Positions 15,166-23,162 of a stretch of 64,000 nucleotides of DNA are shown here, in pieces. A program made the position numbers and the translations under genes. The DNA is taken from positions 372,001 through 436,000 of the forward strand of contig CAWAKK010000005.1 in NCBI GenBank assembly GCA_963782605.1, read 5' to 3'. This DNA comes from JBDTSW01 sp963782605 (GTDB lineage: Bacteria > Actinomycetota > Thermoleophilia > Solirubrobacterales > 70-9). How positions within the stretch are numbered: the first letter of the stretch is position 1; every line of letters begins with the position of its first letter. A model generated the notes under the pieces. That model worked only from the letters and a program-made list of their open reading frames with translations. It ran no database searches and had not been told where the DNA came from.

Positions 15166-15657
15166 ATGGCCTCCTCGCTCCCTCCATTTCAAGCCTTCCT
15201 CGACGAGCACCGGGCTCCGGTCCTCTCGTTCCTGCGCTCGATGGTGGGGCCGACGGATGCCGACGACTGCTTTCAGGAGACATTCATCGCCGCCATGCGC
15301 GCCTACGACCGACTCGACGGACAGCACCCCAGGGCCTGGGTGATGACGATCGCCCGCCGCAAGGCGATCGATCACCATCGAGCGCGGGCCCGCCGGCCCG
15401 AGCCTCGCGACGAGCTGCCGGAGGCCATCGTCCCGGACCACGCTCCAGCCGTCTCAGCCGACGACGGCCTGTGGGCGCTCGTGGCCGAGCTTCCGCCCAA
15501 GCAACGCGCGGCCGTCGCGATGCGCTTCGCGGCGGACCTCTCCTACGCGCAGGTGGCCGAGGCCCTCGAATGCTCGGTGGAGGCGGCGCGAAGAAGCGTT
15601 CATGAAGGAATGAAGACGCTGCGGGAGCACATCGCGGCGGGAAAGGCGGCCCGATGA
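15166..15657 (+). CDS. ECF-type RNA polymerase sigma factor
   Basis: 163 residues. Sigma region 2 is seen in FLRSMVGPTDADDCFQETF ... IAAMRAYDRL with AWVMTIARRKAIDHHRA. Region 4 is LPPKQRAAVAMRFAADLSYAQVAEALECSVEAARRSVHEGMKTLREHI. It redirects RNA polymerase to a small stress regulon. No zinc anti-sigma gene is adjacent; the next gene is an alkyltransferase whose ATG overlaps this stop (ATGA). Start 15166 is chosen from the region-2 position; TACGAA ends 7 nt before it. Confidence 0.92.
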   Translation: MASSLPPFQAFLDEHRAPVLSFLRSMVGPTDADDCFQETFIAAMRAYDRLDGQHPRAWVMTIARRKAIDHHRARARRPEPRDELPEAIVPDHAPAVSADDGLWALVAELPPKQRAAVAMRFAADLSYAQVAEALECSVEAARRSVHEGMKTLREHIAAGKAAR

Positions 15658-16275
15658 CCGACGAGATGAAGGACCTTGAGCGAATGCTGCGCGACAGCGT
15701 TCCGGAGGTCGACGACGCCGGCGCGGCCACCCGCCTGGCGCGTCGCGCCGACTCAGATGGTCTGGTCGACATCGCCTACGCGACTGTCGACACACCCCTT
15801 GGCGCGATGCTCGTCGCCTCGACTGACCGCGGCCTCGTCCGAGTGGGGCTCCCCCGAGAGACTTTCGACGATGTGCTCGAGAACATGGCCGATCGCCTGT
15901 CGCCGCGGATCCTCGAACTACCGGCCCGCGTCGACGACGCCCGCCGTGAGCTCGAGGAGTACTTCGACGGCTCGCGCCGGGAGTTCGATCTCCCGCTCGA
16001 CATGCGCCTCATCCGCAGCACGCTTTCGCAGCCGGGTGCTCGAGATCATGACGAAGGTCCCATTCGGCGAGGCGATCACCTACGCCGAGGCGGCGACCCG
16101 CGCCGGCAACCCCCGCGCTCAGCGGGCCGCCGGGTCGGCCCTCGGTGCCAATCCGATCCCTGTCGTGATCCCCTGCCACCGCGTGGTCCGGACAGGCGGG
16201 GCGGTCGGCAACTACGGTGGGGGACCGGAGATGAAGCGCTACCTGCTGCGGCACGAGGGCTGGCTGCAGGACTAG
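15654..16275 (+). CDS. ogt: Methylated-DNA--protein-cysteine methyltransferase, single-base frameshift
   Basis: O6-alkylguanine-DNA alkyltransferase, a suicide repair enzyme. The first frame gives an N-terminal leader (residues 1-45) and the start of the Ogt N-domain (YATVDTPLGAMLVAS). The next frame gives FRSRVLEIMTKVPFGEAITY and IPCHRVVRTGGAVGNYGGG. The acceptor cysteine is in IPCHRVV. The join is near 16011-16022 (CGCAGCACGC), where one base too many breaks the frame. Corrected length is about 206 residues. The leader contains MKDLERMLRDSVPEVDDAG, which looks like the start of short anti-sigma domains (weak). ATG overlaps the ECF stop. Confidence 0.85.
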
Positions 16276-16283
16276 GCGCGTAC

Positions 16284-16317
16284 CTTGACATCTGTTAAGG
16301 TGTCAAGCTATGTCAAG
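16284..16317 (+). promoter_or_regulatory. Three-half-site operator and promoter at an HTH regulator start
   Basis: CTTGACA (16284-16290) and TGTCAAG (16301-16307) form a perfect inverted repeat. A third half-site TGTCAAG (16311-16317) lies 10 bp further, overlapping the ATG at 16310. TAAGGT (16296-16301) ends 8 nt before the ATG and is the likely -10. A protein bound here would cover the promoter and the start codon. Confidence 0.65.
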
Positions 16318-16858
16318 TGGAGCTGAAGGAGTCGGCCAAACGGTCGCCGGACTCGGGCCGGCCTCGCAGCGGCTCACGAAGCGCCAGCGCGAGGTGCTCG
16401 AGCGCCTCGAGCTCGGCTACTCCGTGAAGGCGATCGCGACCGACACGGGCGTCTCTCGAGCCGCCGTCTACCAGACGATCGAGCGCCTGCGCCGGCAGGG
16501 GGTCGTAGCCGAGGGTTTCACCCCGTCGGGCCAGCCGCCGCGCCGCGCCGGCAAGGACGCACCTCCAGCGGACGGCTCCGTGGCCACCGGCGCGGTCACT
16601 TTGAGCCCCGCAGCGACAGCACCGCGCCGGAGCATGCTCTCTGACCTGCGAGAGCTCGGGCGCGAAGACGCCGACGCAGCCTCGCACGCCGACGCCATCG
16701 AAGCCGCGATCGCCTCAGGCGACGTCGCGGCGCTCGCCTACGAGCTCGGCCGCGCCGATGCGGAGGGCCGGACCGACATGCCGGCCCGGCTGGTCGAGGC
16801 CTCCTTGCGACGCGCCGGGGCGCTCAAGCCGGACGCGGAGCCCGCCGAGAACCTGTAG
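16310..16858 (+). CDS. Helix-turn-helix regulator (GerE/sigma-4-like HTH)
   Basis: 182 residues. LTKRQREVLERLELGYSVKAIATDTGVSRAAVYQTIERLRR (about 22-62) is a clear LuxR/sigma-region-4-type HTH at the N-terminus. A proline/alanine-rich linker and a helical C-terminus (ALAYELGRADAEGRTDMPARLVEASL) follow, with no ligand domain recognised. The operator inside its own promoter suggests autoregulation. No Shine-Dalgarno is seen; the TAAGGT spacing suggests a leaderless mRNA. Its target beyond itself is unknown. Confidence 0.8.
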   Translation: MSSGAEGVGQTVAGLGPASQRLTKRQREVLERLELGYSVKAIATDTGVSRAAVYQTIERLRRQGVVAEGFTPSGQPPRRAGKDAPPADGSVATGAVTLSPAATAPRRSMLSDLRELGREDADAASHADAIEAAIASGDVAALAYELGRADAEGRTDMPARLVEASLRRAGALKPDAEPAENL

Positions 16859-16897
16859 AACAGTCCCGCTGCCAACCGATCCTGAGGGAGAGCCGTC

Positions 16898-17479
16898 ATG
16901 ACCGTAGTTTTGATCGTCGTAGGAGTTCTGCTGCTCCTCGGATTGATCTTCGTCCTGATTCGAAACTCGATGATCGGATCCCGTAACCGGGTCGACGAAT
17001 CCTGGTCGGGAATCGACGTTCAGCTCAAGCGCCGTCACGACCTCGTCCCCAATCTGGTCGAGACGGTCAAGGGCTACGCGACGCACGAGCGCGAGACGTT
17101 CGAGACCGTCACCAAGGCGCGCGCGGAGGCGATGGCCGCGCAGGGACCGGCCCAGGCGAGCGCCGCGGAGGGCGGGCTGGATCGCGCTCTCGCCGACCTG
17201 CGCGCCGTGGCCGAGCAGTACCCGGACCTGCGCGCGACCGAGAACTTCCAGCAGCTCTCGCGCAACCTCTCCGAGCTCGAGGACGAGATTCAGGCCTCGC
17301 GCCGTATCTACAACTCGAACGTGCAGGCCTACAACACGAAGATCCAGGTCTTCCCGAACTCGGTGGTCGCCGGCATGGGCGGCTTCACCGCACGCGAGTT
17401 CTTTGAGATCGAGGACGCGGCCCAGCGCGAGCCGGTCGCGGTGTCCTTCACCCAGCCGCCGCCGGCGACCACGGCGTAG
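16898..17479 (+). CDS. lemA: LemA family membrane protein
   Basis: 193 residues, full length for the family. One N-terminal membrane segment (VVLIVVGVLLLLGLIFVLI) is followed by the signature RNRVDESWSGIDVQLKRRHDLVPNLVETVKGYA. The C-terminal QVFPNSVVAGMGGF and FFEIED are also typical. A coiled cytoplasmic or extracytoplasmic bundle of unknown biochemical role. ATG with a GAGGGAGAG-type Shine-Dalgarno. No TPM-domain partner gene is adjacent. Confidence 0.95.
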   Translation: MTVVLIVVGVLLLLGLIFVLIRNSMIGSRNRVDESWSGIDVQLKRRHDLVPNLVETVKGYATHERETFETVTKARAEAMAAQGPAQASAAEGGLDRALADLRAVAEQYPDLRATENFQQLSRNLSELEDEIQASRRIYNSNVQAYNTKIQVFPNSVVAGMGGFTAREFFEIEDAAQREPVAVSFTQPPPATTA

Positions 17480-17568
17480 CTGCGGCGTCGCTCAGCAGGG
17501 CGTCGTGACCGGCGCCTCGGAGTCGACCACCAGGAAACCCGGAACCCGATCTAGTATCCAGCCCGAAG

Positions 17569-18180
17569 GTGAGCGACGAGGGCACCACACCGGTCTGGCT
17601 TCGCGGCTCAAGGCAGCTGACGCAGGCCTACGAGCTCGCTCGGGAAGCCCATCGCGACCAGTCGCGAAAGGACGGGACCTCGCCCTACATCGGGCATCCG
17701 CTGGCCGTCACCCAGCGTCTCGCCGAAGCCGGGCTCGACGAGGCCACCCTGGCCGCGGCGCTCCTGCACGACGTGGTGGAGGACTCCCAGCTCGGGGTGG
17801 ATGAGGTGGTGCGCCGCTTCGGCATCGAGGTGGGAGAGCTGGTCTCGGCGCTCACGGACAACGCGACGATCAGCGACTACGCCACGCGCAAGCGCGAGCA
17901 TCGCGGCAGGGTGGAGGCCGCAGGGTCGCGCGCTGCAGCCATCTACGGTGCCGACAAGCTCGTGAACGTGCGCGACCTGCGCGCGCTCTACGGCGATCTA
18001 GGGGAGGGGGCCGCGGAACGGTTCAAGGCGCCCCTCGACTTGCGCATCACCCTTTGGCGGGAGGACCTTGACATGCTCGAGCGGTGCGTTCCGCAGCTGG
18101 GGATCGGTCGCGAGCTGCGCTCGGAGCTCAACGCGCTCGACCGCCAGCGCCGGCGTTCCCTTGACGCCAACCTCGCCTAG
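17569..18180 (+). CDS. HD-domain hydrolase, RelA/SpoT-HD (Mesh1-like) type
   Basis: 203 residues. The metal-binding HD set is visible: YIGHPLAV (first His), ALLHDVVEDSQ (HD pair) and ADKLVNVRDLRAL (distal Asp). This order is that of the (p)ppGpp hydrolase half of RelA/SpoT, here without synthetase or TGS domains. A guanosine pentaphosphate 3'-pyrophosphohydrolase role is plausible but unproved. GTG start at 17569; TAGTAT ends 11 nt upstream. Next to corA with a 3-nt gap. Confidence 0.83.
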   Translation: MSDEGTTPVWLRGSRQLTQAYELAREAHRDQSRKDGTSPYIGHPLAVTQRLAEAGLDEATLAAALLHDVVEDSQLGVDEVVRRFGIEVGELVSALTDNATISDYATRKREHRGRVEAAGSRAAAIYGADKLVNVRDLRALYGDLGEGAAERFKAPLDLRITLWREDLDMLERCVPQLGIGRELRSELNALDRQRRRSLDANLA

Positions 18181-18183
18181 CCG

Positions 18184-19155
18184 GTGATCGTCGACTGTGC
18201 CCATTACCGCGACGGGCGCCGCCAGCACGACGGACCGCTTGAGATCGAGCAGGCGGCCGAGGTTGCCCAAGGCGATGGCAACTTCGTCTGGCTTGGACTT
18301 CACGAGCCCGATGCGGGGGAACTCGAACAGGTCGCCGAGGCGTTCGACCTTCACGAGCTGGCGGTCGAGGACGCGCAGCATGCCCACCAGCGGCCGAAGC
18401 TCGAGGACTACGAGGACTCGTTCTTCATTGTTTTGAAAACGGCCCGCTACGACGATGCCGACGAGGAGGTGGACTTTGGCGAGATCCACATCTTCGTGGG
18501 CCCGCACTACGTGATCGCGGTCCGCCGAGGCGCCGCCAGCGGGCTGAAGGAGGCGCGCCGACGCCTCGAGCGCCGGGAGGAGCTTCTCGCAAGCGGCCCG
18601 GCCGCGGTGGTGTGGGCGATCCTCGACAAGGTCGTCGATGACTACGCGCCGGTGGTGGCCGGAATCGAGGACGACATCGAGGAGGTGGAGGCCGAGATCT
18701 TCCAGGAGCGCCTCGACTCCACGCAGCGGATCTACTTCTTAAAGCGCGAGGTGATCGAGTTTCATCGTGCCGTCGCCCCGCTCCTCACCCCGCTCGAGGC
18801 CTTGGAACGGGGCGTCTACGTCCAGGTGGACGAGCAGCTGCGGCGTTACTTCCGCGACGTGGCTGATCATGCCCGGCGGGTCGATGATCAGGTCCTGGGC
18901 CAGCGCGAGCTGCTGACGTCAATTCTCGAGGCCAACCTGGCCTTGCTCGGCGTAAAGCAGAACGAGGTCATCCGGGGCATCTCGGCCTGGGCGGCGATCA
19001 TCGCTGTGCCCACCTTTTTGGCATCGATCTGGGGCATGAACTTCGAACACATGCCCGAGCTCCCCCAGGTCTGGGGCTATCCGGCAGCCCTTGCGCTCAT
19101 GGCCGTCTGCGTGGTCGTCCTCTACCGCTTCTTCAGGCGCATCGACTGGCTGTAG
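18184..19155 (+). CDS. corA: CorA-family magnesium/cobalt transporter
   Basis: 323 residues. A large soluble N-terminal domain and long stalk helices are followed by two C-terminal membrane helices. The pore signature is in WGMNFEHMPEL (the GMN motif) at the end of the first helix, with a short basic tail. Homopentameric channel for divalent metal uptake. GTG start at 18184, three bases after the HD gene stop, so probably co-transcribed. Confidence 0.94.
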   Translation: MIVDCAHYRDGRRQHDGPLEIEQAAEVAQGDGNFVWLGLHEPDAGELEQVAEAFDLHELAVEDAQHAHQRPKLEDYEDSFFIVLKTARYDDADEEVDFGEIHIFVGPHYVIAVRRGAASGLKEARRRLERREELLASGPAAVVWAILDKVVDDYAPVVAGIEDDIEEVEAEIFQERLDSTQRIYFLKREVIEFHRAVAPLLTPLEALERGVYVQVDEQLRRYFRDVADHARRVDDQVLGQRELLTSILEANLALLGVKQNEVIRGISAWAAIIAVPTFLASIWGMNFEHMPELPQVWGYPAALALMAVCVVVLYRFFRRIDWL

Positions 19156-19173
19156 GCGACCCGCACGCCTCTC

Positions 19174-19179
19174 TACGAT
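19174..19179 (+). promoter_or_regulatory. -10 hexamer TACGAT for the CtaG operon
   Basis: TACGAT ends 7 nt before the ATG at 19187 with no Shine-Dalgarno, so leaderless expression is likely. Confidence 0.5.
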
Positions 19180-19186
19180 CAGCGTC

Positions 19187-20068
19187 ATGGCGATTGACAT
19201 CCTCGCGCCGCTCGGGCTGGCGCTCGTGGCCGTCGCCTACTTTCGTCGCTGCGGCACGCTCGCCGCGCGCGGTCGCGGGGTGCCGCCCTGGCGGCAGGCC
19301 TGCTTCGCGGCCGCCGTTGTGCTGCTCGTGGCAGCCGACGTGCCGCCGCTTGCCACGATCGCTGAGGAGCTCGTCGTCGCGCACATGGCTCAGCACCTGC
19401 TGATCGCCGACCTGGCCGCGCTGCTCGTAGCCCTGGGACTCACCGGGCCCCTGCTTCAGCCGATCCTGGCTGTGCGCTGGCTGGGGTGGCTACGCGAGCT
19501 CGGCAATCCGCTGATCGCGCTGCCGCTGTGGATCCTCAACCTCTACCTGTGGCATCTCGGAGCGCTCTATCAAGGGGTGCTCGACTCGTCTGTGCTGCAC
19601 CTGGTCCAGCATGCCTGCTTCTTCAGCTTCGGCCTCGCGATGTGGATGCCGCTGGCCGGGCCGCTGCCCACCCCGGCTTGGTTTAACGATGCGTGGAAGC
19701 TGGGCTACGTGGTGGCGGTGCGCCTCGCGGGAGCGGTGCTCGCGAACGTGATGATCTGGTCGGGCTCGGTCCTGTATCCCGAGTACGCGGCCGGCGAGCG
19801 TGAATGGGGTATCAGCCCGCTCGCCGACCAGGGCGCCGCCGGGAACCTGATGATGATCGAGACCGGTGCCGTCACCCTCGGCCTCTTCGTCTGGCTCTTC
19901 TTCCGCGCGGCCAACCGCAGCACCGAAAAACAGGAGCTGCTGGAGCTCGCCGAGCGCCAGGGCGTCGCGCTCGACGAGGCGCGGGCGGCCCGTGCGGTCG
20001 CCGCGGGGCAAGGCGCCGCCCTGCGCGAGCGCATCCTCGGTCGCGGCGGGCCAACCCGCACCGCATGA
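19187..20068 (+). CDS. Cytochrome c oxidase assembly factor CtaG-like membrane protein
   Basis: 293 residues with about seven hydrophobic helices. The conserved histidine and charged positions of the caa3_CtaG family are visible in VAHMAQHLLIADLAALLV and LHLVQHACFFSFGLAMWMPL. Family members help mature the copper site of aa3/caa3 oxidases. The C-terminal 50 residues form an Ala/Arg-rich helical tail. It overlaps the next gene by ATGA, which is an unusual partner (see findings). Confidence 0.87.
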   Translation: MAIDILAPLGLALVAVAYFRRCGTLAARGRGVPPWRQACFAAAVVLLVAADVPPLATIAEELVVAHMAQHLLIADLAALLVALGLTGPLLQPILAVRWLGWLRELGNPLIALPLWILNLYLWHLGALYQGVLDSSVLHLVQHACFFSFGLAMWMPLAGPLPTPAWFNDAWKLGYVVAVRLAGAVLANVMIWSGSVLYPEYAAGEREWGISPLADQGAAGNLMMIETGAVTLGLFVWLFFRAANRSTEKQELLELAERQGVALDEARAARAVAAGQGAALRERILGRGGPTRTA

Positions 20069-21558
20069 GCGCGAACCGCTTCCTTTACCTGCTGGTCTTC
20101 GTGGTCGGAACCGGCAGCCTCGGCGCGGAGATTGCGGCGGTGCGGCTCATGGCCCCCTTCTTCGGCGCCTCCACGATCGTTTGGGCGAACACGATCGGCG
20201 TGGTGCTGGTGGCGCTTTCGGCCGGCTACTGGCTGGGAGGACGGCTCGGCGACCGGCGTCCGGACCTGCGCTCGCTGTGCCTCATGGTGATGGGCGCAGC
20301 GGTCTTGCTGGCCGTGATCCCGCTCGTGGCGCAGCCCTTCTTCGATCTCTCGGTCGACGCGCTTGACGAGATCGAGGCCGGCGCGTTCGTCGGCTCGTTG
20401 ATCGGCGTCCTCTTCCTGATCGCGATCCCGATCGTGATGCTGGGGACATGCTCGCCATGGGCGATCCGCCTGGCGGTTCCGGACGTCGAACACGCGGGGC
20501 GGGTTGCGGGGCGCCTCTATGCGATCTCCACCGTGGGCTCCCTCCTCGGCACCCTCATCGCGGCTTTGGTCTTGATTCCTGTCGCGGGCACCCAGCGGAC
20601 GTTCCTGATCTTCGCGGCGGTCATCGCCCTGGTTGCGGCGGGCGGCCTCGGCTGGCGTTGGGTTGCCGTCCCGGTCGCGCTCGCCGGCGCCCTCGCGCTC
20701 CCGGTGGGCACAGTGAAGGCCACGAACGACGGCGAGGTCATTTTCGAGACCGAGACCGAGAACCAGTACGTGCGGGTCGTCGAGGAGGAGGACGGCGACC
20801 GCCTGCTGGAGCTGAACGAGGGGCAGGCGATCCATTCCCTCTATCGCCCGGGGACCTACCTCACCGACAACGTCTGGGATGGCTACCTCGTGGCCCCCTT
20901 CGCGGGCCTGAGCGAGCCCCCCGAGCGGATCGCGATCCTGGGCAACGCGGCCGGCACGACGGCGCGCGCCTACGGCCACTACTTCCCCGAGACGGTCATC
21001 GACGGAGTCGAGATCGACCCCGAGCTCGAGGAGGTCGGTCGCCGCTTCTTCGACATGGGCTCCGCCGAGAACCTGACCGTCCACAACGAGGACGCCCGTC
21101 CCTGGCTGCGCCGGTCGGATGGCGGCTACGACGTGATCATGGTCGACGCGTACCGCCAGCCCTACATCCCGTTCTACCTGGCGACGCGCGAGTTCTTCCA
21201 GCTGGTCCGCGACAGGCTCGCCCCGGGTGGGGTCGTGGTGGTGAACGCTGGGCACCCGGAGGGCAACGACGACCTCGAGCGCGTGCTGGGTTCGACCATG
21301 GCGTCGGTGTTCCCGGACGTCCTTCGCGATCCGATCGAGGACACCAACACCCTGCTGATCGGCAGCGAAGCGCCGCTGTCCGCACGCCAGCTGCTGGAGA
21401 CGGTCAAGGATCTGCCGCGTGACCTGCAGCCGATCGCGGCCGAGGAGGGGGCGAAGATCGAGCCCCGCCTGTCAGGCGACCAGGTCTACACCGACGACCT
21501 CGCTCCGGTGGAATGGCTGATAGACCGGTCGATCCTGGGCTATGCCTCAGAGAACTGA
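20065..21558 (+). CDS. Membrane-anchored spermidine synthase-like fusion protein
   Basis: 497 residues. The N-terminal half (about 1-225) is membrane-embedded with at least six helices and the motif GAEIAAVRLMAPFFGASTIVWANTIG-like start, as in MFS-like spermidine synthase fusions. The C-terminal half is a spermidine synthase-type domain: RIAILGNAAGTTARAYGHYF replaces the usual GGGDG SAM loop, followed by DGVEIDPELEEVG and YDVIMVDAYRQPYIPFYL. The changed SAM loop means aminopropyl transfer may not be the real reaction. It starts at the ATGA overlap with the CtaG-like gene. Confidence 0.85.
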   Translation: MSANRFLYLLVFVVGTGSLGAEIAAVRLMAPFFGASTIVWANTIGVVLVALSAGYWLGGRLGDRRPDLRSLCLMVMGAAVLLAVIPLVAQPFFDLSVDALDEIEAGAFVGSLIGVLFLIAIPIVMLGTCSPWAIRLAVPDVEHAGRVAGRLYAISTVGSLLGTLIAALVLIPVAGTQRTFLIFAAVIALVAAGGLGWRWVAVPVALAGALALPVGTVKATNDGEVIFETETENQYVRVVEEEDGDRLLELNEGQAIHSLYRPGTYLTDNVWDGYLVAPFAGLSEPPERIAILGNAAGTTARAYGHYFPETVIDGVEIDPELEEVGRRFFDMGSAENLTVHNEDARPWLRRSDGGYDVIMVDAYRQPYIPFYLATREFFQLVRDRLAPGGVVVVNAGHPEGNDDLERVLGSTMASVFPDVLRDPIEDTNTLLIGSEAPLSARQLLETVKDLPRDLQPIAAEEGAKIEPRLSGDQVYTDDLAPVEWLIDRSILGYASEN

Positions 21559-21589
21559 CACGGCTCCGGGTTCCCGCCGGGCGGCCGGG

Positions 21590-21715
21590 ATGGATCGCGC
21601 CATGGCGTGGCTTCTGACCGGACCGCTCGGGCGACTCGCAGCGTTCTGCGGCGACCTGGGCGCGGCCTGGCTCGGCTGGGCCGCAGGGCGCCTCTCTAAG
21701 CTCCGCCGCCCATGA
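21590..21715 (+). CDS. 41-residue hydrophobic small protein upstream of tig
   Basis: Short frame from ATG 21590 to TGA 21713-21715, which overlaps the tig ATG as ATGA. It encodes WLLTGPLGRLAAFCGDLGAA and a second hydrophobic turn (WLGWAAGRL) with a basic C-terminus. The residue choice is that of an amphipathic or membrane-bound peptide, and the frame fills the gap between two genes exactly. Only a weak Shine-Dalgarno is present. Function unknown. Confidence 0.5.
   Translation: MDRAMAWLLTGPLGRLAAFCGDLGAAWLGWAAGRLSKLRRP
21697..21702 (+). promoter_or_regulatory. -10 hexamer TAAGCT for tig
   Basis: TAAGCT ends 9 nt before the tig ATG at 21712, inside the small upstream frame. Confidence 0.4.
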
Positions 21716-23115
21716 GGACCACCGTCAGCGAACTGCCCGAGTCCCGTGTGCGCGTTGACGTTGGCGTGCCCGCGGACGCCGTCGAGAAGCGCATGGAGAG
21801 CGCGGCGCGCGAGCTCGCCGGCGAGATGCGCATGCCCGGGTTCCGCAAGGGCAAGGTGCCGCCCGCGCTCGTGATCCAGCGGGTTGGCCGAGAGGCGGTC
21901 GTCGAGCAGGCGCTTCGCTCCTCGCTCCCCGAGTGGTATGAGCGCGCGCTGCTTGAGGCCGAGGTGATCGCGGTCGGCGACCCCGAGCTCGACGTCTCGG
22001 GCCTCCCCGAGCCAGGCGAGGATCTCGAGTTCTCGATCGAGGTCGCGGTGCGGCCCATTGCGACGCTCGGTCCCTACCGCGACCTCGAGGTGGGCAAGGC
22101 CGAGCCCGACGTGCCCGAGGATGCGATCCAAGCCGAGCTCGACCGGCTGCGCGAGGGGTTCGCGGAGCTCCGGACCGTGGAGCGCGCGGCGAAGACGGGT
22201 GACCTCGTCTCGATCGACTACCGCGGGACCATCGAGGGCGAGCCCTTCGAGGGCGGCGAGGGCCGGGACCAGCTCGTCGAGCTGGGCTCGGGATCGCTGG
22301 TCGAGGGATTCGAGGAAGGCCTGATCGGCGCCAACGCGGGCGACGAGCGCACGATCGAGGTCACCTTCCCCGAGGACTACCGGGCCGAGGACCTGGCTGG
22401 AAAGGACGCGCAGTTCGAGCTCACCGTGAAGGAGGTTCGCGAGAAGGACCTACCGGAGCTGACCGACGAGTTCGCCGCCGATGCCTCCGAGTTCGAGACC
22501 CTCGAGGAGCTGCGTGGCGAGGTCGGCAGCCGGATCGCTGAGGCACTCTCCCAACGGGCCGAGGAGGAGTTCCGGGCGGCGGCCGTGGACGCTGCCGTCG
22601 ACGGTGCGCGGGTGGAGATCCCCGAGGCGATCGCGCGGGCTCGCGCGGAGGAATCCCTCGAGCGCTTCCTGCACAACCTCACGCATCAAGGGGTTGACCC
22701 CCAGGCCTTCATGAACGTCCAGGAGGGCGGCCGCGACGCGATGCTCGCCAATGTCATGCCCGAGGCCGAGCGCACGCTTCGCCGTGAGGCGACCCTCGCG
22801 GCCATCGCCGACACCGAGGAGATCGATGTGAGCGACGACGATCTGCTCGAGGCCCTGGGGCCGGGGGAGGGCGACCAGAGCCCGAAGAAGATGCTCCAGC
22901 GGCTGCGCTCGAGCGGCCGCGATCAGCTGCTGCGTGAGGAGGTCCGCCTGCGAAAGGCGGCGGACCTCGTGGTGGATACCGCAAAGCCGATTCCGGTCGA
23001 GCAGGCAGCAGCGCGAGAGGCGATCTGGACGCCGGACAAGGAGGAGGCCGAGGGCCCGCGCGAGCCGGGCCAGCAGGCGCCCGAGCCGGGCAAGATCTGG
23101 ACTCCGGGGTCCTAG
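21712..23115 (+). CDS. tig: Trigger factor, ribosome-associated chaperone and peptidyl-prolyl isomerase
   Basis: 467 residues. The ribosome-binding N-domain has MRMPGFRKGKVPPALVIQRVG, the trigger-factor signature. An FKBP-like PPIase domain follows (GDLVSIDYRGTIEGEPFEGG ... EGFEEGLIGANAGDERTIEV). The C-terminal helical arms end in a proline/glutamate-rich tail (EGPREPGQQAPEPG). It cradles nascent chains at the ribosome exit. It precedes clpP, the classical tig-clpP-clpX order. Confidence 0.97.
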   Translation: MRTTVSELPESRVRVDVGVPADAVEKRMESAARELAGEMRMPGFRKGKVPPALVIQRVGREAVVEQALRSSLPEWYERALLEAEVIAVGDPELDVSGLPEPGEDLEFSIEVAVRPIATLGPYRDLEVGKAEPDVPEDAIQAELDRLREGFAELRTVERAAKTGDLVSIDYRGTIEGEPFEGGEGRDQLVELGSGSLVEGFEEGLIGANAGDERTIEVTFPEDYRAEDLAGKDAQFELTVKEVREKDLPELTDEFAADASEFETLEELRGEVGSRIAEALSQRAEEEFRAAAVDAAVDGARVEIPEAIARARAEESLERFLHNLTHQGVDPQAFMNVQEGGRDAMLANVMPEAERTLRREATLAAIADTEEIDVSDDDLLEALGPGEGDQSPKKMLQRLRSSGRDQLLREEVRLRKAADLVVDTAKPIPVEQAAAREAIWTPDKEEAEGPREPGQQAPEPGKIWTPGS

Positions 23116-23147
23116 TCCAGCACGGTTGGGACGACGAGCCTCCCCAG

Positions 23148-23153
23148 TAGACT
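23148..23153 (+). promoter_or_regulatory. Promoter of clpP (-10 TAGACT)
   Basis: TAGACT ends 9 nt before the ATG at 23163. TTGGGA at 23126-23131 is a possible -35 with a 16-nt spacer. Confidence 0.5.
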
Positions 23154-23162
23154 GGCGCCCGC

